NCBI GenBank assembly: GCA_018263365.1
Contig: JAANXI010000111.1
Location: 1 to 19,984, forward strand
Length of the DNA stretch: 19,984 nt
Source of the DNA: Fidelibacterota bacterium
Lineage (GTDB): Bacteria > Fidelibacterota > JAANXI01
Direction of reading: 5' to 3'
The notes under the pieces were generated by a model. It did no database searches. It was not told where the DNA came from and saw only the letters and a list, made by a program, of their open reading frames with translations. Of the stretch, positions 1 to 7,013 are shown in pieces (the first letter of the stretch is position 1; each line of letters begins with the position of its first letter). The position numbers and the translations under genes are program-made.

Positions 1-663
1 CAGGCGAGTGTGAATTTAATTAATAATGACCCAGTCCTACTCGAACTTCGGGAGAGCAAAACCGGAGCGCTGCTTGCCCGACACACACTCGATTACCCGG
101 CGCAGGGTTGGAATACCTGGGGGCTCGATTCTCTGGAAGTAAAATTGTCCCAGGCGAGTCTGTTGGTTGTCCCAATCAATGGTGACACTAACGGGGTTGG
201 ATATACAAGCGATAACGGGCCGTCCGGGAATAGCTACTTTCGGTACCCCAATGGCGGAGTTTTTCATCCCATAGAGAACTTAACTACTGGGAATAAAGAT
301 TCACTTCTTGGCGACTGGAGTATGCGGATGCAAATCAGTTATCCCGGAACAGGCGATAGTACAAACATAGGCACTTGGCAACATAACCCATGGATTGTTG
401 GAAGTGAGTTTGATGGAACAACAATTACACTTACAGTAAAATTTCAGGAGACCGGTCATTTAAAGGCGGATGTCTACAATATTTTGGGGCAGCATGTTAT
501 TAATGTAGAGGACACTTTTTACGATAGACCCAATACCGCATATACCCTTACTCCGTGGGATGCGAGGAATTCCGCAGGTGTAAGAGTTGGAAGCGGGGTA
601 TACTTCTTCACAGTGAGTTTTAAAGGGAAACGCGTGACCAAAAAGATCACACTGTTGAGATGA
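1..663 (+). CDS. Secreted/surface protein with C-terminal sorting domain (5'-partial)
   Basis: The reading frame is open to the left edge, so the gene begins outside the window and about 220 C-terminal residues are visible; the GTG at base 10 is probably internal. The last ~70 residues read as a FlgD-like / Por-secretion type A sorting domain: VYNILGQ, then WDARNSAG, then SGVYFFTV, ending KKITLLR at the extreme C-terminus. In the FCB group such a domain directs export by the type IX system or anchors the protein. The region before it is rich in Gly, Asn, Ser and Thr, with no enzyme motif I recognise, so substrate and function are unknown. No strong intrinsic terminator follows. The domain call is confident; the full protein identity is not. 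Confidence 0.75.
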   Translation, partial: QASVNLINNDPVLLELRESKTGALLARHTLDYPAQGWNTWGLDSLEVKLSQASLLVVPINGDTNGVGYTSDNGPSGNSYFRYPNGGVFHPIENLTTGNKDSLLGDWSMRMQISYPGTGDSTNIGTWQHNPWIVGSEFDGTTITLTVKFQETGHLKADVYNILGQHVINVEDTFYDRPNTAYTLTPWDARNSAGVRVGSGVYFFTVSFKGKRVTKKITLLR

Positions 664-885
664 TTTAGTTTCAGATAAAATTATTGGTGGTTTCATCCTA
701 AACTATTTATATATTACAAGGATTGAATTGGAGGACGAAGTCAGGGGAAAGAAGACGCGATACAAGAAAATGTGAAGCAGTTATAGCCTTTCGCTTATTT
801 TTTTTGAACTGTTTGAGTCAAGCCATCCTATATCATTTTGCTATTGAATATTAATGATTCATTGAAATTTTTAAACGAACAAAAT

Positions 886-901
886 TAAGGAGAATCTCCT
901 T
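886..901 (+). promoter_or_regulatory. rho Shine-Dalgarno inside a perfect inverted repeat
   Basis: The ribosome-binding site AAGGAG (887-892) ends 8 nt before the TTG start of rho. Bases 887-893 (AAGGAGA) are the exact reverse complement of 895-901 (TCTCCTT), with one central base. In RNA this allows six pairs closing a 3-nt loop that hides the SD and the first base of the start codon. The repeat is seen directly; control of rho translation by it is inference. Confidence 0.6.
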
Positions 902-2016
902 TGGGTAAAGAATTTGAAGGTATCCTCGAGATGGAAGACCGGGGATACGGATTTATTCGACAGAAGTCCATTGATTGGCGGCGAACCAATGACGATATCT
1001 TTGTCGCGCCGAATATCGTCCTGGACAACGAATTACGACAGGGATGCCGGGTGGTCGGCGACACCGAGCCCGGTCGCGAAAGTGGATTGCAGGTAAAATC
1101 CGTTTCACATGTGAACGGTATTCCTGTAAGCGAATGGTTCGAGGTCGTGCGGTTTAGCGATGGCGTGCCGATTTCGCCGATTGAATCGTTTAGGCTGGAG
1201 CGCCACGGCGGCGATAAGACGGGCAGAATTATCGATGCGATTTCGCCCATAGGCAAAGGCCAAAGATCGCTGATCGTTTCTCCGCCTCGTGGTGGAAAGA
1301 CGGTCCTGCTGAAAAACATCGCAAAATCGATAGAGCAAAATCATCCCGAAGCCAAAATTATAGTGTTATTGGTTGACGAGCGTCCGGAGGAGGTTACGGA
1401 TATGCTACGCTCGGTCGAAGGGGAGGTCTTTGCCAGTTCCAAAGATCAAAATGCGCAGAATCACATTCGCGTTGCGGAACTGACCCTCGCCTATGCAAAG
1501 CGCCGCGCTGAGATGGGCGAGGATATCGTGATGCTTGTGGATTCTCTGACGCGGTTAGGCCGGGCAGCCAATGCCAATCAGAGGAGCTCTGGGCGTACCA
1601 AGATCGGCGGGATTGATATCCGGGCGATGGAGTTTCCGCGCGCGCTGTTTGGCGCAGCCAGAAAAATCGAAAAAGGCGGTTCGCTAACGATTGCAGCCAC
1701 CGCATTAGTGGATACGAACAGCCGCATGGACGATTACATTTTCGAGGAATTCAAAGGCACCGGTAATATGGAGCTTATCCTGGACCGGTCGCTGGCTGAG
1801 CAGCGTATTTTCCCGGCAGTGAATATCCTGGAATCCGGTACTCGGCAAGAAGAGAAACTCTTCGGCAAGATGACCACTGCACATCAGCGCCTGCGCCGCG
1901 AACTCAGTCGGTACAGCGCCAGAGAAGCCCTCGAAACTCTGCTCAACCTCATCGAGAAAACCAGTTCCAACGATGAGATGCTCCGACAATTTGATCGCCG
2001 TCAGAAAGTGTCATGA
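901..2016 (+). CDS. rho: Transcription termination factor Rho
   Basis: Hexameric RNA-dependent ATPase/helicase that ends transcription at Rho-dependent sites. At 371 residues it is shorter than E. coli Rho (419): it starts directly in the RNA-binding cold-shock fold (FEGILEMEDRGYGFIR, DIFVAPNIV) and lacks the N-terminal helical Rho_N subdomain. Walker A is PPRGGKT with Lys133, Walker B is MLVDS with Asp214, the R-loop is EEFKGTGN (281-289), and an arginine-finger candidate is Arg315 in SGTR. The TTG start is well supported: an in-frame TAA lies at 886-888, an SD is at 887-892, and the first residues align with the cold-shock domain. Arg replaces the commoner Lys in PPKxGKT. The gene ends in ATGA, overlapping the hemerythrin-like gene, so the two are probably translationally coupled. 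Confidence 0.97.
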   Translation: MGKEFEGILEMEDRGYGFIRQKSIDWRRTNDDIFVAPNIVLDNELRQGCRVVGDTEPGRESGLQVKSVSHVNGIPVSEWFEVVRFSDGVPISPIESFRLERHGGDKTGRIIDAISPIGKGQRSLIVSPPRGGKTVLLKNIAKSIEQNHPEAKIIVLLVDERPEEVTDMLRSVEGEVFASSKDQNAQNHIRVAELTLAYAKRRAEMGEDIVMLVDSLTRLGRAANANQRSSGRTKIGGIDIRAMEFPRALFGAARKIEKGGSLTIAATALVDTNSRMDDYIFEEFKGTGNMELILDRSLAEQRIFPAVNILESGTRQEEKLFGKMTTAHQRLRRELSRYSAREALETLLNLIEKTSSNDEMLRQFDRRQKVS

Positions 2017-2444
2017 AACGCCATGACGCACTTGTATCTCTTTCGTCAGACCATCATACGGGTCTCCTATGGGCCCGCAAGCTGAAAGACGCGACTCCGG
2101 AGTCCGCTCAGTCCGATCCGGAGCAACTCGCTGAAGAATTTCTGTCCGAATGGTATGAGGATATCAACCCCCATTTCCGCCGGGAAGAAGAAATTCTCCT
2201 GCCGTACTTTGCCAGGGAGGGTGATTTTACGCACGAATCCATTCGGAAGATGTTGCAGCAGCATATCATCCTTCGCAGAGATGTAGCGAAACTTCGTGAA
2301 AACGTTACGGTCAATCTCCTTGTGAAGATCGGCGATACGCTGCATGAACATATTCGTCATGAAGAGCGAACGGTTTTTCCGCTGATAGAGGAGCAGACTT
2401 CGGAGAAAATCCTGCAAAAAATTTATGCGGAACTGGACGAATAA
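2013..2444 (+). CDS. Hemerythrin HHE cation-binding domain protein
   Basis: A 143-residue protein that is a single hemerythrin-like four-helix bundle. The di-iron ligand pattern is present: H14/H15 in the first helix, H54xxxE58 in the second (PHFRREEE), H84 in the third (QQH), and H113xxH116E117 in the fourth (HEHIRHEE). Family members bind O2, NO or iron, or act in repair of iron centres; this one carries no extra signalling or output domain. Its ATG overlaps the rho stop in ATGA, which suggests one transcript and coupled translation. No separate SD is obvious, in line with coupling. Physiological role is unknown. The only candidate for a following terminator is a weak 6-bp dyad with a 23-nt loop and a T run (2443-2480). 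Confidence 0.9.
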   Translation: MKRHDALVSLSSDHHTGLLWARKLKDATPESAQSDPEQLAEEFLSEWYEDINPHFRREEEILLPYFAREGDFTHESIRKMLQQHIILRRDVAKLRENVTVNLLVKIGDTLHEHIRHEERTVFPLIEEQTSEKILQKIYAELDE

Positions 2445-2579
2445 AGCGCCCCGGCTGTATTAATTTTTCGTCGCTTTTTTCCGCTCTAATCCGCTTGATT
2501 TTACACCCCGACATATCTAATTTTTCATCACCGACATCGACAATACTGTCAAAATCAATAACCAGTCGAGGAGTTATCT

Positions 2580-4067
2580 ATGGCGAAAAAATTTCAAAAT
2601 TTTATTGCGGGTGAATGGTGTGACTCAGTTAGCGGAGACCGCTTTGAGAACAGGAACCCCGCCAACTGGGACGAAGTAATCGGCACATTTCCGAAGAGTA
2701 CAAAAGAGGATGTGGATAAGGCTGTTTCCGCTGCGCGAAAGGCTTATGAATCCTGGAGAAAAACGCCCGCGCCTGTCCGCGGCGAAATTATGAAAAAGGC
2801 GGGCGATATCATGGTGGAGCGTAAAGAGGAAATCGCCCAGTTGATGACCCGTGAAATGGGCAAGGTTATTGATGAGACCCGTGGGGATGTACAAGAAGGT
2901 ATCGATACTGCCTATTATGCCTTCGGTGAGGGCCGCAGGTTATTCGGAAAGGCGGTCCCCTCGGAATTGCCGAATAAAACCCAGTGGACTCGCAGGCGTT
3001 CAATAGGCGTCGCCGGATTGATTACGCCCTGGAATTTTCCCATGGCGATTCCGACCTGGAAGACGTTTCCGGCGCTTCTATCCGGGAATACGGTCGTGTT
3101 TAAACCGGCGAGCGATACTCCGGCAACTGCAACACTGTTCGTAGAGATCCTTCTCAAAGCCGGGGTGCCTCCGGCGGTGATTAATCTGGTACATGGTGGC
3201 GGCGGTACAGTCGGTACAGCGATTGTCGAGCATGATGATATCGATCTGATCTCCTTTACAGGATCCTCTGAAGTTGGTCGCATTATCAACGGAAAAGCCG
3301 GTGGTGGATTAAAACGCGTTTCCCTCGAAATGGGTGGAAAAAACGCACAGATTGTAATGGATGACGCCAACCTCGAATTGGCGCTTGATGGCGTGCTTTG
3401 GGGAGCTTTCGGAACTACCGGCCAGCGCTGCACCGCAACAAGCCGGTTAATCCTCCATGAAGATATCCATGATGAATTCGTCGATCTCGTTGTGAGAGAA
3501 GCGAAGGAGTTGAAACTGGGAGACGGTCTGGATGAGACGGTGGATGTCGGACCGGTGATTAATGAGGGCGCTCGTGAAAAAATCCACAAATATGTTGAAA
3601 TCGGACAGGATGAAGGCGCCAATATGGTTCTCGGTGGTGAAATCGCCGATGAGGGGGATCTGGCAAACGGTTGGTTCTATAAGCCGACGATTTTCACCGA
3701 TGTGGAACCCGGCATGCGCATCGAGCAGGAAGAAATCTTTGGTCCGGTTCTCAGTGTCATTAAAGTCAGTTCTCTGGAAGAGGCCATCGATGTGCTGAAT
3801 GATGTTGAGTACGGTCTGTCCTCCAGCATTTATACCCAGGATGTAAACGCTGCCTTTCAGGCCTTCGATGACATTGACTGCGGTATCACGTATGTAAACG
3901 GTCCGACCATCGGCGCAGAATGCCACATGTCGTTTGGCGGTACAAAGAGTACCGGAAACGGACACCGCGAAGGCGGCTGGGAAGTCTACGAATTTTACAC
4001 AGACGCCCAAACCTGCTATGTGGATCACAGCGGAACCCTGCAGCGCGCTCAGATTGACAACCGGTAA
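2580..4067 (+). CDS. Aldehyde dehydrogenase, probable 2-aminoadipate 6-semialdehyde dehydrogenase
   Basis: NAD(P)+-dependent aldehyde dehydrogenase of usual family length (495 residues). Visible active-site elements are PWNFP with Asn152, LEMGGKN with Glu250 as general base, GQRC with the nucleophile Cys284, and EEIFGPV. The C-terminal segment (VNGPTIGAECHMSFGG, then KSTGNGHREGG) is of the kind seen in bacterial ALDHs beside lysine aminotransferases. The start has a strong SD (GAGGAG, 2570-2575). The next gene is a lysine 6-aminotransferase whose product, 2-aminoadipate 6-semialdehyde (in equilibrium with piperideine-6-carboxylate), is the expected substrate, giving 2-aminoadipate. The ALDH family call is certain; the substrate is inferred from the neighbour. 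Other possibilities are a broad-specificity semialdehyde or betaine-aldehyde-like dehydrogenase. Confidence 0.93.
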   Translation: MAKKFQNFIAGEWCDSVSGDRFENRNPANWDEVIGTFPKSTKEDVDKAVSAARKAYESWRKTPAPVRGEIMKKAGDIMVERKEEIAQLMTREMGKVIDETRGDVQEGIDTAYYAFGEGRRLFGKAVPSELPNKTQWTRRRSIGVAGLITPWNFPMAIPTWKTFPALLSGNTVVFKPASDTPATATLFVEILLKAGVPPAVINLVHGGGGTVGTAIVEHDDIDLISFTGSSEVGRIINGKAGGGLKRVSLEMGGKNAQIVMDDANLELALDGVLWGAFGTTGQRCTATSRLILHEDIHDEFVDLVVREAKELKLGDGLDETVDVGPVINEGAREKIHKYVEIGQDEGANMVLGGEIADEGDLANGWFYKPTIFTDVEPGMRIEQEEIFGPVLSVIKVSSLEEAIDVLNDVEYGLSSSIYTQDVNAAFQAFDDIDCGITYVNGPTIGAECHMSFGGTKSTGNGHREGGWEVYEFYTDAQTCYVDHSGTLQRAQIDNR

Positions 4068-4098
4068 AGAAAGTGCATTCTACACCCGTATCCGAAAT

Positions 4099-4152
4099 AC
4101 TCTGTTATCGGTGGCACTTTGGTATGACATAGAAGGGAGCCGATAGCAGAGT
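4099..4152 (+). repeat. 13-bp inverted repeat upstream of lysine aminotransferase
   Basis: Arms 4099-4111 (ACTCTGTTATCGG) and 4140-4152 (CCGATAGCAGAGT) are complementary over 13 positions, with one pair that is a G-T wobble; the loop is 28 nt. A run of four T (4152-4155) follows. The loop carries GCACTTT (4114-4120), which can pair with AAAGTGC (4070-4076) just after the ALDH stop codon and could make a pseudoknot. The right arm ends 16 nt before a TATAAT box. It could be an operator, an attenuator or a terminator of the upstream gene; sequence alone does not decide. Confidence 0.75.
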
Positions 4153-4167
4153 TTTATAGAACATGTG

Positions 4168-4173
4168 TATAAT
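4168..4173 (+). promoter_or_regulatory. Candidate -10 box for lysine aminotransferase gene
   Basis: An exact TATAAT lies 32 nt before the ATG at 4206. No good -35 hexamer is found 16-18 nt upstream; that position falls in the right arm of the inverted repeat, as would suit an activator- or repressor-controlled promoter. Weak evidence on its own. Confidence 0.3.
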
Positions 4174-4205
4174 TATCCAAATTTTACGAATGAAGGGATT
4201 GAACT

Positions 4206-5525
4206 ATGCCTAAGACCGCACCTGAGAAAGTTCATGAAGTAATTGGCCGTCACATGCTTGCGGATGGCCTCGAACCGATTGTCGATCTGGAAAAAAGCCA
4301 CGGGAGCTGGGTGCACGATCCCATCTCCGGTAAAGATTATCTCGATCTCTTTTCATGTTTTGCAAGTATGCCCGTTGGTTGGAGCCATCCGAAAGTCGTT
4401 GCAAGGAAGGGAGAACTGGGAGTCGCCGCCGTAAATAAACCGACGAATTCCGATATCTATTCCACCCAGATGGCGGATTTCGTCGACGCCTTCGCCCAGG
4501 TGGCAAAACCCGAGTATTTTCAGTATTTCTTTTTCATTAGTGGTGGTGCACTGGCAGTCGAAAACGCCTTGAAGGCCGCTTTTGACTGGAAATATCGCAA
4601 AGAATTGGCCAAGGGTAATGAAGTAAATCGTGATGACCTCAAAGTCATCCATTTTGAAAAGGCTTTCCACGGACGTACCGGTTATACGTTATCACTTACC
4701 AATACAGCGGATCCGCGGAAGACTCAGTATTTCCCGAAATTCGACTGGCTGCGTGTGACATCGCCGGGCATCACTTTTCCGTTAAATGATGAGAACCTTT
4801 CACAGGTGAAAGAACTGGAAGAGAAAGCCATCAGCCAGATCAAACAGGCGATTGCCGACAATCCCGATACCATTGCTTCCCTGATCATTGAACCGATTCA
4901 GGGCGAAGGTGGCGATAATCATTTTCGCGATGAGTTTATTGTACAATTGCGGGAAATCTGCGATGAAAACGAAATCATGTTTATCATGGATGAAGTGCAG
5001 TCCGGTGTTGGCCTCACTGGTAAATTCTGGGCGCACGAGCATTTCTCGGTGAATCCCGACATGATTGCGTTTGGCAAAAAGACACAGATCTGTGGATTTA
5101 TGAGTACGGACCGCGTAGACGAAGTAGAAGGTAACGTTTTCCACGAATCCAGTCGTATTAATTCGACCTGGGGCGGCAATATCGTGGATATGGTGCGCTT
5201 TATGATGTACCTGGAAATCATCGAAGAGGAGAACCTGGTACAGGAAGCGGTGGCACAGGGCGACTATCTCCTGCAAAAACTGTATGAACTGCAAAATGAG
5301 TATGGTGAACTCATATCCAACGCAAGAGGAAAAGGTCTGATGTGCGCGTTTGATCTGCCGGATACCGAAACCCGGGACCAGCTAATGAAAGCCATCTGGA
5401 GAGAAGGCGCTTTGATCCTGGGGAGCGGAACAACCTCCATCCGTTTCCGTCCGCACCTGAACGTGAAACGTTCTGACATCGATATGGGTATTGATATCGT
5501 CGAGAAGGCGCTGTCTTCGCTCTAA
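4206..5525 (+). CDS. lat: L-lysine 6-aminotransferase (lysine epsilon-aminotransferase)
   Basis: PLP-dependent class III aminotransferase that moves the epsilon-amino group of L-lysine to 2-oxoglutarate, giving 2-aminoadipate 6-semialdehyde and glutamate. The 439-residue protein fits the lysine-specific subfamily along its length: DLFSCFASMPVGWSHP near the N-terminus, an AFHGRTGYTLSLTN block, IIEPIQGEGGDNHF, the cofactor Asp in MDEVQSGVG, and the Schiff-base lysine in FGKKTQICG (Lys291). The FGKKTQ-C-G signature and the RINSTWGGN segment are typical of LAT rather than of ornithine or GABA aminotransferases. An SD (AAGG, 4192-4195) precedes the ATG. With the upstream dehydrogenase it forms a two-step lysine-to-aminoadipate module. 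The route could serve lysine catabolism or osmolyte/aminoadipate supply. Confidence 0.92.
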   Translation: MPKTAPEKVHEVIGRHMLADGLEPIVDLEKSHGSWVHDPISGKDYLDLFSCFASMPVGWSHPKVVARKGELGVAAVNKPTNSDIYSTQMADFVDAFAQVAKPEYFQYFFFISGGALAVENALKAAFDWKYRKELAKGNEVNRDDLKVIHFEKAFHGRTGYTLSLTNTADPRKTQYFPKFDWLRVTSPGITFPLNDENLSQVKELEEKAISQIKQAIADNPDTIASLIIEPIQGEGGDNHFRDEFIVQLREICDENEIMFIMDEVQSGVGLTGKFWAHEHFSVNPDMIAFGKKTQICGFMSTDRVDEVEGNVFHESSRINSTWGGNIVDMVRFMMYLEIIEEENLVQEAVAQGDYLLQKLYELQNEYGELISNARGKGLMCAFDLPDTETRDQLMKAIWREGALILGSGTTSIRFRPHLNVKRSDIDMGIDIVEKALSSL

Positions 5526-5550
5526 TCGTACCGGAACAGGATAAATATCG

Positions 5551-5587
5551 CAACCCGCCTGTGGGAAACGGGCGGGTTGTTGTGTTT
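5551..5587 (+). terminator. Intrinsic terminator after lysine aminotransferase gene
   Basis: CAACCCGCC (5551-5559) pairs exactly with GGCGGGTTG (5571-5579), a 9-bp GC-rich stem that starts 25 nt after the stop codon. A T-rich tail follows (TTGTGTTTT). It separates the lysine module from rsmI. Confidence 0.75.
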
Positions 5588-5601
5588 TAGGAGGTAGCTG
5601 A

Positions 5602-6285
5602 ATGCGTGAATATGAGAGCACACTTTTTGTGGTGGCAACGCCCATTGGGAATATGGAAGACATTACCTTTCGTGCGGTGCGCATACTTTCTGAAGTGGAC
5701 GCGATAGCGGCGGAAGATACACGGATCACCAAACGATTACTGGATCAGTACAATATCTCTACACCGCTGACGCGGTACCATGATCACAATAAGGAGCAGG
5801 TAACGCCGGAACTTATTGCGCGGTTGCACGGGGGAGAAAGCCTTGCCATTGTTTCCGATGCCGGTACGCCGGGAATCAGTGATCCGGCGTTTTACCTGGT
5901 GCGGGAGGCCATTCGAAATGATATTCAATGCATCCCTGTTCCAGGACCGTCAGCCGGTATATCAGCGCTTATTGTCTCAGGACTTCCGACGGATCGATGG
6001 GTATTCGAAGGGTTTTTACCAAAGAAAAAGGGGAGACATACGCGATTACTCGAATTATCCGGGGAGGAACGTACTATTGTTATCTATGAAGCAAAATACC
6101 GCCTGCTGAAGACGCTCAGGGATTTAGGGGAATACCTCGGCGAGGAACGCCAGGTAACCGTCGGACGTGAACTGACGAAAAAATTTGAAGAAATGGTGCG
6201 AGGGACTTGTAACAATGTTATCGAATATTACTCCAATAATACAATAAAAGGTGAATTTGTTATTGTGGTAGAAGGAAATCGGTAA
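5602..6285 (+). CDS. rsmI: 16S rRNA (cytidine-1402-2'-O)-methyltransferase RsmI
   Basis: SAM-dependent methyltransferase of the tetrapyrrole-methylase fold that 2'-O-methylates C1402 of 16S rRNA in the decoding centre. Motifs in order are TPIGN (13-17), AEDTR (37-41), SDAGTPG (85-91), PGPSA (114-118) and the GFLPKKKG segment. At 227 residues it ends after the catalytic fold, without the ~50-residue C-terminal extension of E. coli RsmI; short forms are common in this group. The ATG has a strong SD (AGGAGG, about 7 nt upstream). It follows a terminator and is 59 nt before tmk. Confidence 0.95.
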   Translation: MREYESTLFVVATPIGNMEDITFRAVRILSEVDAIAAEDTRITKRLLDQYNISTPLTRYHDHNKEQVTPELIARLHGGESLAIVSDAGTPGISDPAFYLVREAIRNDIQCIPVPGPSAGISALIVSGLPTDRWVFEGFLPKKKGRHTRLLELSGEERTIVIYEAKYRLLKTLRDLGEYLGEERQVTVGRELTKKFEEMVRGTCNNVIEYYSNNTIKGEFVIVVEGNR

Positions 6286-6344
6286 ACTGCACAAATTTCC
6301 TGCAGGTATTTTCATACAGATTTTCTATATTAAAATTTTCATTC

Positions 6345-7013
6345 ATGACAAAACAAAAAGAAAAGATGAACCAGCCTGGCTTACTTCTGACATTTGAGGG
6401 AATAGACGGTTCCGGCAAATCGACCCAGGCGACTATGCTTTTTCACCGGCTGCTGAAAGAAGGTTACAATGCGTTGTTGGTGCGGGAACCGGGCGGCACG
6501 TCGATCTCCGAAAAAATCCGCGATGTGCTGTTGGACATCAAGCATCAGAATATGGCGGATACCACAGAATTGCTACTGTACGCGGCCAGCCGGGCGCAAC
6601 TCGTGGCGGAAAAGATTAAACCGCACATCGACGACGGGGTGATCGTGCTGTGTGATCGCTATACGGATTCCTCGCTGGCATACCAGGGATATGGTCGTGG
6701 ACTCAACACCGAGTTCATCAAAAATCTGAATGCACTAGCCACGCAGGAAACAATACCGGATTTGACCTTTGTGATAGATGTCGATCTGGCGACTGCGGCC
6801 AAACGGGCATCTGTGGACGACCCCGATCGAATGGAGAGCGAAAAGAATGCGTTTAAAAAACGGGTTCAGAACGGATACCATGCCATCGCAGAGCAGGAGC
6901 CGGCCCGGGTCGTGTTAATTCCCGGTGAGGAGGAGGTCGACGCATTGCACGAGAAAATCTGGGAGTTGACCATACCAAAACTTGAACTACTAAAAACATC
7001 CAAGGACCAATGA
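6345..7013 (+). CDS. tmk: Thymidylate kinase
   Basis: Phosphorylates dTMP to dTDP with ATP in dTTP synthesis. P-loop GIDGSGKS (19-26), REPGGT, and DRYTDSSLAYQG with the DR(Y) motif at 104-106 are typical of bacterial TMK. The 222-residue length includes a 7-residue N-terminal tail if the first ATG is used. The ATG at 6366 (MNQPGLLLTFEG) matches usual family starts equally well and has a purine-rich stretch before it, so either start is possible. No clear SD precedes 6345. The stop overlaps the start of the S41 peptidase gene (ATGA). Confidence 0.95.
   Translation: MTKQKEKMNQPGLLLTFEGIDGSGKSTQATMLFHRLLKEGYNALLVREPGGTSISEKIRDVLLDIKHQNMADTTELLLYAASRAQLVAEKIKPHIDDGVIVLCDRYTDSSLAYQGYGRGLNTEFIKNLNALATQETIPDLTFVIDVDLATAAKRASVDDPDRMESEKNAFKKRVQNGYHAIAEQEPARVVLIPGEEEVDALHEKIWELTIPKLELLKTSKDQ

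Noticed and set aside
728..775. Short basic leader peptide ahead of rho (TTG start, 15 codons)
   Set aside because: It has only a weak SD, a weak start codon and no way to judge conservation; chance ORFs of this size are common.
2443..2480. Terminator after the hemerythrin-like gene
   Set aside because: The stem AAAGCG/CGCTTT is only 6 bp with a 23-nt loop and overlaps the stop codon; too weak to list as a feature.
2915..3622. Long open frame (235 codons) antisense to the aldehyde dehydrogenase gene
   Set aside because: It lies wholly inside a well-supported ALDH gene, is Ser/Pro/Thr-rich as expected for an antisense frame, and shows no family motif or ribosome-binding site.
4068..4205. Lysine riboswitch before the lysine aminotransferase gene
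   Set aside because: The gap is 138 nt and I could not see the five-helix core of the lysine riboswitch; only one dyad and a possible pseudoknot are evident.
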